Of a stretch of 64,000 nt of DNA, positions 16,391-27,600 are shown in pieces (positions within the stretch are counted from its first letter, which is position 1; the number at the start of each line of letters is the position of its first letter). Source of the DNA: Pseudoalteromonas sp. CO133X (GTDB taxonomy: Bacteria > Pseudomonadota > Gammaproteobacteria > Enterobacterales > Alteromonadaceae); NCBI GenBank assembly GCA_004208945.1, contig SGPE01000015.1, positions 124,001 to 188,000 of the forward strand, given 5' to 3'. Position numbers and translations under genes: made by a program. Under the pieces are notes generated by a model. It was not told the DNA's origin and searched no databases. It saw nothing but the letters and a program-made list of their open reading frames with translations.

Positions 16391-18409
16391 CTAAGACCAA
16401 CCATTTTGTGCTGTAGCTGAGCGATTGCCTGCCTCCGTAATGACAGCTTCTATGCGACGATTTGCAGCATTTGCGCGAACGGAAATTTCGTTAATTCTTG
16501 GCTGATCTATTCCATAGCCTAAAGATGTGACGCGATTAGGCGCAATACCATATTGCTGGATAAGTAGCTCTGCGACTGAAAAAGCGCGCTTTTCTGATAG
16601 CTTACGATTGTAAAGGGCAGGGCCTTCTAATGACGCATGCCCTTGAATTTCCACATGCTTAGTAGGGTGCTCCTTCAAAAACTCAGCTAATCTGGCGATT
16701 TCTTGCATATATTCAGGGCGCACTACACTGGAGTCAGCGAGAAAAGGAATACCAATTTCGACATTACTGGTATTACTGCGGTATTTAGTGCAACCTCTGT
16801 CATCGACTTCTGTAAATGCTGGGGTCGATGGGCAGTCATCTTGCTCATTTGCAATACCATCATTGTCATCATCAGCAAAGGTTGTTATGGGTGCCTGTGG
16901 TGCTGGTGTGGCAGGAATGTTCAAATAACTTGGCATCGCAGTCACACTCATATACGCGTTATCTTGCTTCTTTTTTTCTTGCAAAAACGCTTGTCGTCCC
17001 AATGTTGCTGCAACATCGTATTTAGGGCAAACATACTCAGCATTATGCGCAATTGGATCATCGGTAAGTTCACTTATTGATGGGAACTTGTCAGATTTTA
17101 CATTCAATGTCTCTAGTAACTTACCCATCTCTGCAAGCATAGTTAAGATCGCAGTTTGACGGTCGTAAAGCGCTGCGGTATACGCTCTATTTGACTGAAA
17201 TGATTCGTTCTCTGCATCAAGTACATCAAGTAATGTGCGTTGACCAATATCAAATTGATCTTTATATGCAAATTTTACCTTGTTAGAAGAATTTTTATGA
17301 CTTTCTAAAGAAGGGATTTTATTTTGCAGTACGAGTACATTGTTGTAAGCCACTTGAAGATTTTGTCTTATTTCGATACAGGTTTGATCACGTTGGTATT
17401 TCGCAACATTAACCTCTTGGTACGCTTGATCTAAGTTAGCACTATCACGACCACCACTGTATAGGTTATAGCTAATATCAATGCCCACACGTGCTTCAGA
17501 CTGTGTTTCATCTAATCCCAGCTCGTTTCGGTCTTGCATACCGTAACGTGCTGATAAATCGACATTAGGATGAAAAGCGGCGCGTTGTGAGTCGGCGTTA
17601 GCTTGTTGTGCTTCTATATTGTATAAAGAAGCATAAAAGTTAGGGCTGTTTTTATAAGCCAGATCCAGTGCTTGATTGATAGAAATAGGGATAGCATCGT
17701 CACTGAGTTTTGCTTTAACAACTCCTTTGGTCGGCAGTTCGCCAACAATACGTAAATAGCGGGCGCTTACATCATGTAAGTTCGCATATTCGGTCATGAC
17801 ATTTGATTGAGCAAGTGATAAACGACCACTAATTTGTTCTAAGTCAGCGGCACGTGCCACACCGGCCCCAACACTTTGTTCAATTTGTTGGTACACCGAT
17901 TGGTGTTCTTGTAGGTTGTTTTCTGCAAGTTGCACCAGTTCGGTAAATTTTTGTACATCTAAGTATGCGACACTTGCTTCGAGTGCTGTTTGCTCAGCTT
18001 GAGTGAGGAGCTCAAAGTAACGAATTAGCTGAATGCGTTCAAAGCGTCTTACCGTGTTCGAAGTTCGAAAGCCATCATAAAGCATCTGTCCTAGCGTTAA
18101 TTCAGCTGTATTGCGATTAAACTCTTCATCAATGCCATAATTTCGCTTTTCATATCCTGCACTTGCAGATACATCTACCGTTGGTAAGTAGCCTGAGCGT
18201 GCTGCATCAATGCCATGCATCGACGCTTTAAATGCATGCCATGCTTGTTGGACTTCTGGGTTGCTTGCAATGGCTTTATCGGCGACATAATTAAGTGGCA
18301 TAGATGAGGTTTGCTCTGCTTGAGCATTTAAAATACATCCGTTTGCAACAAAAAATAAAGCGATAGCACTGGTGAGTTTTCTATTAGTGAACTGTTTATT
18401 TATAGCCAT
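16391..18409 (-). CDS. lapE: TolC-type outer-membrane channel fused to OmpA domain (LapE/AggA-like)
   Basis: 672 residues, much longer than the usual 430-470 of LapE/TolC. Signal peptide to about residue 32. TolC-type OEP repeats at about 40-230 and 240-435, with GQMLYDGFRTSNTV and YNLYSGGRDSANLDQAY. A linker at about 440-510 follows. A thrombospondin-3-like Ca2+ loop, DDDNDGIANEQDDCP, is at 513-527. An OmpA C-terminal domain occupies about 550-660, with GHASLEGPALYNRKLSEKRA. The OmpA Asp that normally binds diaminopimelate (GHTD) is Ser here, while the Arg in LSEKRA is kept. The protein should form the exit duct for the adhesin and may fix it to peptidoglycan. First gene of the operon, with GAGGAT upstream of the ATG. 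Confidence 0.9.
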   Translation of the reverse strand: MAINKQFTNRKLTSAIALFFVANGCILNAQAEQTSSMPLNYVADKAIASNPEVQQAWHAFKASMHGIDAARSGYLPTVDVSASAGYEKRNYGIDEEFNRNTAELTLGQMLYDGFRTSNTVRRFERIQLIRYFELLTQAEQTALEASVAYLDVQKFTELVQLAENNLQEHQSVYQQIEQSVGAGVARAADLEQISGRLSLAQSNVMTEYANLHDVSARYLRIVGELPTKGVVKAKLSDDAIPISINQALDLAYKNSPNFYASLYNIEAQQANADSQRAAFHPNVDLSARYGMQDRNELGLDETQSEARVGIDISYNLYSGGRDSANLDQAYQEVNVAKYQRDQTCIEIRQNLQVAYNNVLVLQNKIPSLESHKNSSNKVKFAYKDQFDIGQRTLLDVLDAENESFQSNRAYTAALYDRQTAILTMLAEMGKLLETLNVKSDKFPSISELTDDPIAHNAEYVCPKYDVAATLGRQAFLQEKKKQDNAYMSVTAMPSYLNIPATPAPQAPITTFADDDNDGIANEQDDCPSTPAFTEVDDRGCTKYRSNTSNVEIGIPFLADSSVVRPEYMQEIARLAEFLKEHPTKHVEIQGHASLEGPALYNRKLSEKRAFSVAELLIQQYGIAPNRVTSLGYGIDQPRINEISVRANAANRRIEAVITEAGNRSATAQNGWS

Positions 18410-18651
18410 ATCATCCTCTTTTTTGACTAAATTTTATTCACGCTAAGTTAAGGTTTAGCTAACATTTTGAAATACTGCAACTACTACTATTGTTTAAATT
18501 TAAACTTTTATTTTGAATTTATGTCCCTGTTTTAATGGTTAAATAGTATTGAATAAGTGGCTGACCTGTACCATGGTCCAGTAACTAAGTACTGATTGTT
18601 AACTAGGCTTTACTTATATAAAAGTATTACTGGTACGTTGAGGAACAGCAA

Positions 18652-21600
18652 ATGGATGCAAATCAGTTATTAGTTATCGATGTTCAAGGGTCTGCGGGGG
18701 TTATCCAAGCCGATGGCTCTATCAAGGCACTTGAAGTGGGTGATGTGATCACCGTGGGTGACACTGTTGTAACGGCTGAAAAGTCGACTTTAACAATAGA
18801 TGTACAGGGCGAATCATTATCAATACCGGCCAGTAAAAGAATCACAATTACTCCCGATTTAGTTGCTAAAGGCAGTCAAGATAGTTCTGAAAATACGGTG
18901 TTTGATGAGTCTATAGATGATGCGATTGCAAGTTTAAATCAAGCAAACTCAACGCCACCTCAGCAACAAGCAACTGGCGATATCAGCGACTTTCTACAAG
19001 CCTTAGAAGGTGATGGAGACATTCTTGAGAATTTAGAAGCAACCGCAGCGGGCGGCACTGGTGGTGCTACGTCAGGTGGTGGCACGTCCTTTGTTGAGCT
19101 TGCTCGTATTGCAGAAGGAATAGATCCCTCAGGTTTATCATTTGATGACAGCCTAAATGCAAGTAGTGATGGCATTTTTACGCCAAGGGATACCACCGAT
19201 GGTGTTGTACCTAATGACGCTTTGGCAACATTAAGCGTTAATGAAATCGGCAATTCGAACAATCCTCAACCGGTTATTTCGGGTATAACAGAGAATCTTG
19301 TAGGTGAGACATTAACTGTCACAGTTACTGATGTGAATGGCAACACTCAAGTTGTTACTGTGATTGTCCAGCCTGATGGTACCTTTACGACTACACCGCT
19401 GGACCCCTTACCAGATGGACCCATTGTGATTGATGTGGATGTGATCGATCCTAACGGTAATCCACTGAATGATAATATCTTGGCAAATATAGATACAACG
19501 GGCCCTCAAGTGCAGCTTAATGCGCTTAATGACTCAGCTTCACCTAATGTTGAGATTTCAGGCACTGTTTCAGGCATTGAAGTAGGTGGAGATGTCACAA
19601 TCACTGTGACTGATAGCCAAGGGCGAGTACAAACCATTGTGACTCAAGTTGATGAACAGGGTAATTGGAGCATAACAGCGCAAGATCTTTCTGAAGGGCT
19701 ATACAATGTTGTCGCCTCAGCAATTGACGAAGTAGGTAATGAGGGAGTTGATACTGATAGCAGCCTCATTGATTTAACGCCGCCTGATATTACGCTTATC
19801 GCGATTGCCGACACTAACGATACCACACCCACATTTGTAGGACGGGTTGATGATGTGCCAGAAGGGACTCAAGTACGTATTCAAGTTGTTGATAGTAATG
19901 GTCAGTCACAGATATTTACGGCTATTGTTGGCGCTGATGGTAGTTACACGGTAGATGCGACGGCAGGATTTCCTGAAGGTGCATTTACCGCTATCGCGAC
20001 AGTGGTGGATCCTGTGGGTAATAGTGCATCGGCTAATGCCAATGGAGAAATCGCATTTTCTCCAATTTCAATAACAATCAACTCAATTGCTGATAGCAAT
20101 GATCCAACGCCATTTCTTAGCGGCCAAACCGAAGGGGTTGCGGCGGGCACAACCATCATGCTGATGATCACCGCCAGTAATGGACAAGTCATTAACTTGC
20201 TTGCAGTTACTCAAGCTGATGGTAGCTGGTCACTGCAAATGACAGAAGCGCTTCCTGAGGGGGACTTTACTATTGTAGCAACTGTTCTGGATCCTCAGGG
20301 TAATGAAGCACAGGCGACAGCGGTTGGGAATGTTGATTTAACGGTTAGCATTAACTTTATTATTGATACAAACGATACGACCCCTGTAGTGACTGGCTCA
20401 ACCCAAGATGTTGATGCAGGTACAGTGGTTACCGTTACGTTCATTGGTAGTGATGGTGCTACAGAAACACTACAAGTGATTACCGATGCAAACGGGGATT
20501 GGTCAGTAGAAGCAACAACACCGCTGGTTGAAGGAACGTTCACTGTTACAGCAACAGTGACGGATGCGGTTGGTAATACGGCAACCGCGACTGAAATAGG
20601 CGAAATAGACTTAACTGATCCTATTATTTTTATAGACACATTAAATGATACTAATGACACGACGCCGACTATCTCAGGCTCCGTTTTAGATGTTCCTGCA
20701 GGAACAACTGTGACATTACTGGTTACAGACAGCGGCGGTAATGCACAAACACTCACAACAACAACGGATGCAGATGGTAACTGGCAAGTTGATGTTATAA
20801 ATGATTTAGCTGAAGGGGACTACACCGTTACTGCGAGTGTTAGCGATGAGGCTGGTAATAATAGTACGGCCACAGCAACGGGTACAGTTGATTTAACACC
20901 GCCAATAATAACAATTAATACCATAGGTGATGTTAATGATTTAACGCCCACTATAGATGGCACAACACAAACCCTAGACGCCGGCACTGAAGTCACGATT
21001 ACTGTGACCGATAGTAGCGGAGCGCAGCAGACTTTCATAACCACGACAAATGCTGATGGTAGTTGGTCAATAACCCTAACCGACCCCCTTGCTGAGGGAG
21101 AGTTTACTGTTGTAGCCCAAACGCAAGATGCAGCTGGTAATACTGCGCAGGATACCGAAGTCGGTGTGATTGATTTAACTGGACCAACTATAGAAATTAA
21201 TGATTTTACCCCGTCAAATGACGTAACGCCTATTATTTCTGGGGTGGTGAGTGGTGTTGATGTTGGTACGCAAGTAACAGTAACTTTAGTGGATAGTAAC
21301 GGCAATCAACAAACATTAACGGCCACCGTTAATGCTGATAATAGTTGGCAAGTTGGTGCCAACCAAGCCATTGTTGAAGGGCCGTTTACAATTACGGCTA
21401 CGGTAAATGATCTGGCTGGTAATCAAGCAACAGATACTGCACAAGGCATTATAGATTTAACCGCACCGATAATTACATTAGACGATCCTGGCAGTAGCGC
21501 TGATACAACTCCGACTATTTCAGGTGTCGTTGAAGGTGTTGACGAAGGCACTACGGTGACCATTGTTGTGGTTGATGCAAATGGTAATAGTCAAGAATTA

Positions 21601-24600
21601 AGCGCAGTGACAAACATCAATGGTGGTTTTTCAGTTGATGCTGCTACAGAGCTTAGTGAGGGTCAATATACTGTCACCGCAACAGTTGCAGATGCAGCTG
21701 GAAACCAAGCTTCTGTAACTGCAAATGGGTTAATTGATTCATCATTACTCACCATTACTATTGATGCAATCGGTGAAACAAATGACACCACCCCAACCAT
21801 TTCAGGGACGACAATTAATGCTGCTCCAGGGAATGTAATAACGGTTGTTGTTACGCCAGCCTCGGGACCTGCGCAGAGCTTTGTGACTCAAGTCGGGCCT
21901 GATGGATCATGGAGTATTGAGGTGCCTACCGCGCTTGCTGAAGGTGAAGTTTCGATTGATGCGACTGTGACAAATTCTCTTGGAAATACGGCTAACGAAG
22001 TTATTAGCGGTATTATTGATATCACTGCGCCTGTGGTTTCTATTGATGAAATTGGTGTCACAAACGATAGTACGCCAATCATCACAGGTTCAGCAGAAGG
22101 TGCCTTAGCGGGAAGTACAGTGACAGTAACCGTGTTTGATTCTGTGAATAACAGCCAAACTTACACAACAACGCTGGATGCACAAGGTAATTGGGTTGTA
22201 CAAGTTACAACACCTGTCAGCGAAGGTAATTTTTCAGTAACTGCAAGCGTGACTGATAACGCAGGTAATACAGGGCTCGATACTGAGATAGGCACATTAG
22301 ATTCTACAGCACCACTAATAACAATTGATAACCTTGGCACAGTCAATGACCCTACACCAATTATCAGTGGTACAACAAATGAACCTGCTGGCAGTGTTGT
22401 ACAACTGACGGTAAGTAACGGGGTTGATAGTTATGTTTTTACTGCCATTGTCAGTGGCGGTGGCACGTGGGCTGCTGAGGTACCTGAAGAATTACAAAAT
22501 GGTACATTTGATATTGTAGCGTCGATTACTGATGCGCAGGGCAATGAAGCTGTAGCAACAAGTTCGTTTGTTTTAAATGCCAGTGCGCCAAGTCTTTCAA
22601 TTGATACAATTAACGATACCAATGACACTACACCAACCATCAGTGGTACATCGGATGCGCCTAACGGTACCGTGGTGTCTATTATTGTCGAAGACAGTAA
22701 CAGTAATTTGCAAGCCTTATCCGCCGTCGTTCAAAATGGAATTTGGGTAGCCAATGTCACATCGCCACTAAGTGAAGGGGCATTTTCTGTATCAGCTTCC
22801 GTTACTGTTAATGGTATAACTGGTGATGCAACAGCCCAAGGCCTTGTTGACATAACACCACCAACAGTCAGTATTGATGCACTGGCTGATACCACGGATA
22901 TTACCCCACTTATATCTGGACAAGCTTCAGGCTTGGCTATTGGCAGTGTTGTTACTTTACAAGTGACTGATAGCGCTGGAAATACTCAATCACTAGCGGC
23001 GGTTGTTGGTGCCAATGGTAATTGGTCTGTTGAAGTAGAGACAGGGTTAGCTGAAGGTACTTACACCGTTGAAGCCACTGTCGCAGACACGGCAGGCAAT
23101 ACAGCTTCAGACACTGCCACAGGCGTTGTCGACCTAACAGCACCTCTTGTCTCAGTTAATGGTCCTTTCCTAACAAATGATGATACGCCACTTGTAACTG
23201 GTACCTCTGATTTAGCGAATGCAAGTGTTGAAGTAACATTTACGGATGTGAATGGCGATAGTCATATTGTTGTCGTGCAAACGGACAGTAACGGAAACTG
23301 GAGTGCAGAGGCTTCGCAGTCACTCGCAGATGGTAGTTATAATGTTTCAGCAAGCGTTACGGATGCTGCCGGTAATACAGGTACTGATACTGATAGCGGT
23401 GTGATTGATACAATTCCTCCACAGCTTGCCTTTGAACCTACCTTGTTATTAGGTCAATTGATTACTTTGAGTGGTACATCAGATTTACCGGCAGGAAGTG
23501 TGGTTACGGTTACTCAAAATTTAATTGGTGCACCAGCAGTCACAACAACCGTGACAACAGATGCTAATGGGAATTGGTCATTAACGGGGTTGAGTGTGCC
23601 CATTGTTAATTTGGCATCTATTACTGCAACCGCGTCAGATGCTGCAGGTAATGTCACAACAATTACTACAACTGACTTTGATGATACGCCGCCGATTTTA
23701 ACAGTCAGTGTAGATGCTTTAACTAATGATAATACTCCCCTTATTTCGGGCACCACTGATGCTGGCCAAGGCGCGCAAGTAACCGTTGTTGTTACTGACC
23801 AAGCAGGTAATAGTCAAACACTCAATGCGACTGTGAATGCAAATGGTGAATGGTCAATCAGTCCGAATGTGATACTGGCAGATGGCACATTTACTGTCAG
23901 TGCCAGTGTACAAAATAGTTTTGGTAATACCACAACAGAAACAGCCAGTGGCGTTATTGATACTGTAGCACCGAGTTTAACGCTTGATGGCGTTGGTAGT
24001 GGCAATGATGTAACACCTGTTCTGAGTGGCACCAGTGACGAAATAGGTGCGACCATTAATATAGAAGTAACTGATAGCAATGGGACACAGCAAATTAGTG
24101 CAACAGTGGCAAGCGATGGCACATGGTCTGTAGAAGTGCCAAATGGCTTAGCTGAAGGAAGTTACACTGTTACTGCATCAGTCAGTGACGATGCAGGTAA
24201 TACGACAACCCAAAACGCGACAGGTGATATTGATATTACCTTGCCTATAGTCACTGTGAATAATAACGGATTAGGAAACGATAGCACGCCATTATTAAGC
24301 GGCACATCCGGTGAGGCAGCAGGAACAGTTGTCAACCTTACAGTGACCGATATCAATGGTGATACGTATGATTTAACCGCAACGGTTGATGCAAATGGTG
24401 ATTGGCAAGTAGAGGCGCCTTCACTCCCTGATGGTAATTACACCGTTTCAGCGAGCATAACCGATGATGCCGGCAATATTGGCACAGCATCCGGCACCGG
24501 TAATATAGACACTGTTGCCCCTGCGATTTCGATTAACAGTCTTGGTACTGTAAACACAAACACACCTACAATTAGTGGTACCTCAACAGAGCCGCAAGGC

Positions 24601-27600
24601 ACACAAATATCTCTGATTGTGACTGATTCTAATAACGTTGATGTGTCTTTAACGGCTGTCGTTGATAGCAATGGAGATTGGTCGGTTACATCTATGGTAT
24701 TAGCTGATGATGACTATACTGTTGTAGCCACAGTCGTAGATCCTGCAGGTAATACTGCCAGCGCCTCAAGTGACTTCACTGTTAACATCAGCGCGCCGAG
24801 TATGTCAGTTGATGCGATAGCCGATACGAATGACACAACTCCTACAATCACAGGTACTACTTCAGCGCCAAACGGCTCGACAGTGACCGTGGTGATTGAT
24901 GATGGTACTAACCCGCCACAAACATTAACTGCGACTCTTCTTGATGGCATTTGGTCTGTGACACCACCTACAGCATTAGCAGAAGGTAATTTCACAGTGA
25001 CAGCAACGGTTACTGTTGGGGGTGTTGATGGTGAGGCGTCAGCGATAGGCGTTGTTGATTTAACAGCACCTACTATCAGTATTAACAATATAGGCAGTAC
25101 AAATGACGATACACCAACAATTAGTGGGGTCACTGATGCAAGTGCTGGCAGTACCGTTACATTAGAAATCACGGATTCACTTGGCGGCATCCAAACGATC
25201 ACCGCGACTGTACAGGCTAATGGCACATGGTCGGTTTCGCCGAGCATAGCATTAGCAGAGGGCAGTTTTACAGTTAACGCCAGTGTATTTGATGTTGCAG
25301 GTAACGAAGGTACGGCAACTGAAACAGGCTTAATAGATACGACTGCGCCAACAATCGTGATTGATCCACTTTCTGATACAACAGACGTAACACCACTGAT
25401 CAGTGGGCAAAGTAGCGGCGCTTCAGTAGGTACGCTTGTTACACTAACCATTACAGATGGTGCAGGGCAAGAGCAAATCGTTACCACGCAAATACAACCT
25501 GGCGGTATGTGGTCGGTTGAGGTAACCACACCATTGGCTGAGGGTGAATACACTGTTAATGCGACACTCGAGGATGCTGCTGGTAATCAAGGCACGGATA
25601 CAGAAACAGGAAATGTAGACCTTACTGCGCCTAATATCACTATTGATGCACCTGAATTAACTAACGATAATACACCGACAGTAACCGGTACGTCTGATTT
25701 AGCAAACACGCAACTAGACGTCACCTTTTTAGATGCTAACAGTGTTAGTCATATTGTTACCGTAACCACAGATGCATCAGGTAACTGGAGTGCAGATGCA
25801 GGTCAAGCGCTTGCCGACGGTAGCTATACCGTATCAGCGACAGTTCAAGATAATGCAGGCAACACAGGCACAGCATCTGATAGTGGTGTTGTTGATACTA
25901 TTGCACCTGATATTCGCATTATACCTTCGTTCCTATTAGGTAATTTAGTAGGGCTATCTGGCACATCTGATTTGCCTCAAGGCAGTGTCATTACTATTAC
26001 TGAGCAGTTAGTAGGCGGCTTAGTGGGCGCAACTTATACGGCTACGACTGATGCGAATGGCGATTGGGAGGTTGCAAATATCACTGTACCGCTACTTAAC
26101 TTAGCTTACGTAACGGCTACTGCCACGGATGAAGCAGGGAACACCGCCACTGTGAGTACATTAAATTTTGATAATGTTGCTCCTGTATTAACACTTAATG
26201 TTGATTCTTTAACAAATGACACGACGCCGACTATCTCAGGAACAACTGATATGGGAGAAGGTACTGTTATTAACATTACCGTCACTGATAGTGCGGGTGG
26301 ATCGCAAAGCTTTACAGCGACAGTGTTAAATGATCAAACATGGTCTGTTGATGTCCCTTCAGCGCTTGCAGAAGGTGGCTTCACGGTGACAGCGTCGGTT
26401 AGCGACGAAGTAGGTAATTTAACCACGGAGCAGGCATCGGGTGTGCTAGACAGTGTAACCCCAAGCCTAGTTATTAACGATATTGGCGCTACTTCAGATG
26501 TTCGACCAGCGATTTCAGGCAGTAGTAATGAAATTGGCGGTACGGTCGTTGTCGAAGTAGCAGGGCAAACAATTACAACGACAGTGGCAAGTGATGGAAC
26601 GTGGCAGTTTGTTGTTCCCCTTGATATTAGCGATGGCAGCTACACCATTACTGCCACAATTACGGATGATGCTAATAATACGCAAACAGTAACAACCCCC
26701 ATTACTGTCGATACGGTCGATCCTGTTGTCACACTGGATCCGCTTGTATTAGGTAATTCAAGTACGCCAGTTATTTCTGGAACATCGACAGAACCACAAG
26801 GTACGCTTGTCGATATTAGCGTTACTGATAGTAATGGCGATACTCAAACATTGACGGCAACAGTACAAATCGATGGTACTTGGCAAGTAACGCCTAGTGA
26901 TTTGCCTGATGGTAACTATAGTGTGACTGCGAGTATTACCGACTCTGCGGGCAATTCAGGTAGTGCCTCAGATACCGGTGCAATTGACACCTTCGCGCCA
27001 ATCCTTGTCATTAATGGTCTTGGCACAATAAACGACACTACACCAACCATTAGTGGGACAACGAGTGAACCACAGGGAAGCACGGTGAACATAACCGTTG
27101 AAAATGACGGCAATACTTATCCACTTACTGCAACAGTGCAAGCAGATGGTAGTTGGTCTGTCGATGTATCACCTGCTTTAACAGATGGTGCAGTCAGTAT
27201 TACTGCAAGCATTACTGATGCAGCCAGTAATACGACAACGGCCACTGAAACAGCGACTCTTGATAGTAATGCACCTACTATCGCTGTTGACGCACTAACA
27301 GTGACGAACAATACAACACCGACTATTTCTGGCACCAGTGATGCCACAGACACCACGCAGGTGACTGTGAATGTAGAAGATGCACTTGGCAACATTCAGA
27401 CCGTCTTGGCCACCGTAACAGGGGGGGTATGGAGTGTGCAATTATCGACACCATTAAGCGAAGGTAGTTTTAGTATTACAGCGAGTGTGACCGAAGGTGG
27501 GTTAACAGGCACTGCCACACGCAGTGGTGAAATCGACCTAACGGCACCTCTATTTAGTGTTAATACGCCAGATGTAACAAATGATACAACTCCTACGATC

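Noticed and set aside
18410..18651. c-di-GMP riboswitch or FleQ-type operator in the lapE-adhesin gap
   Set aside because: No recognisable riboswitch core and no motif specific enough to name; only an A/T-rich divergent promoter region can be stated.
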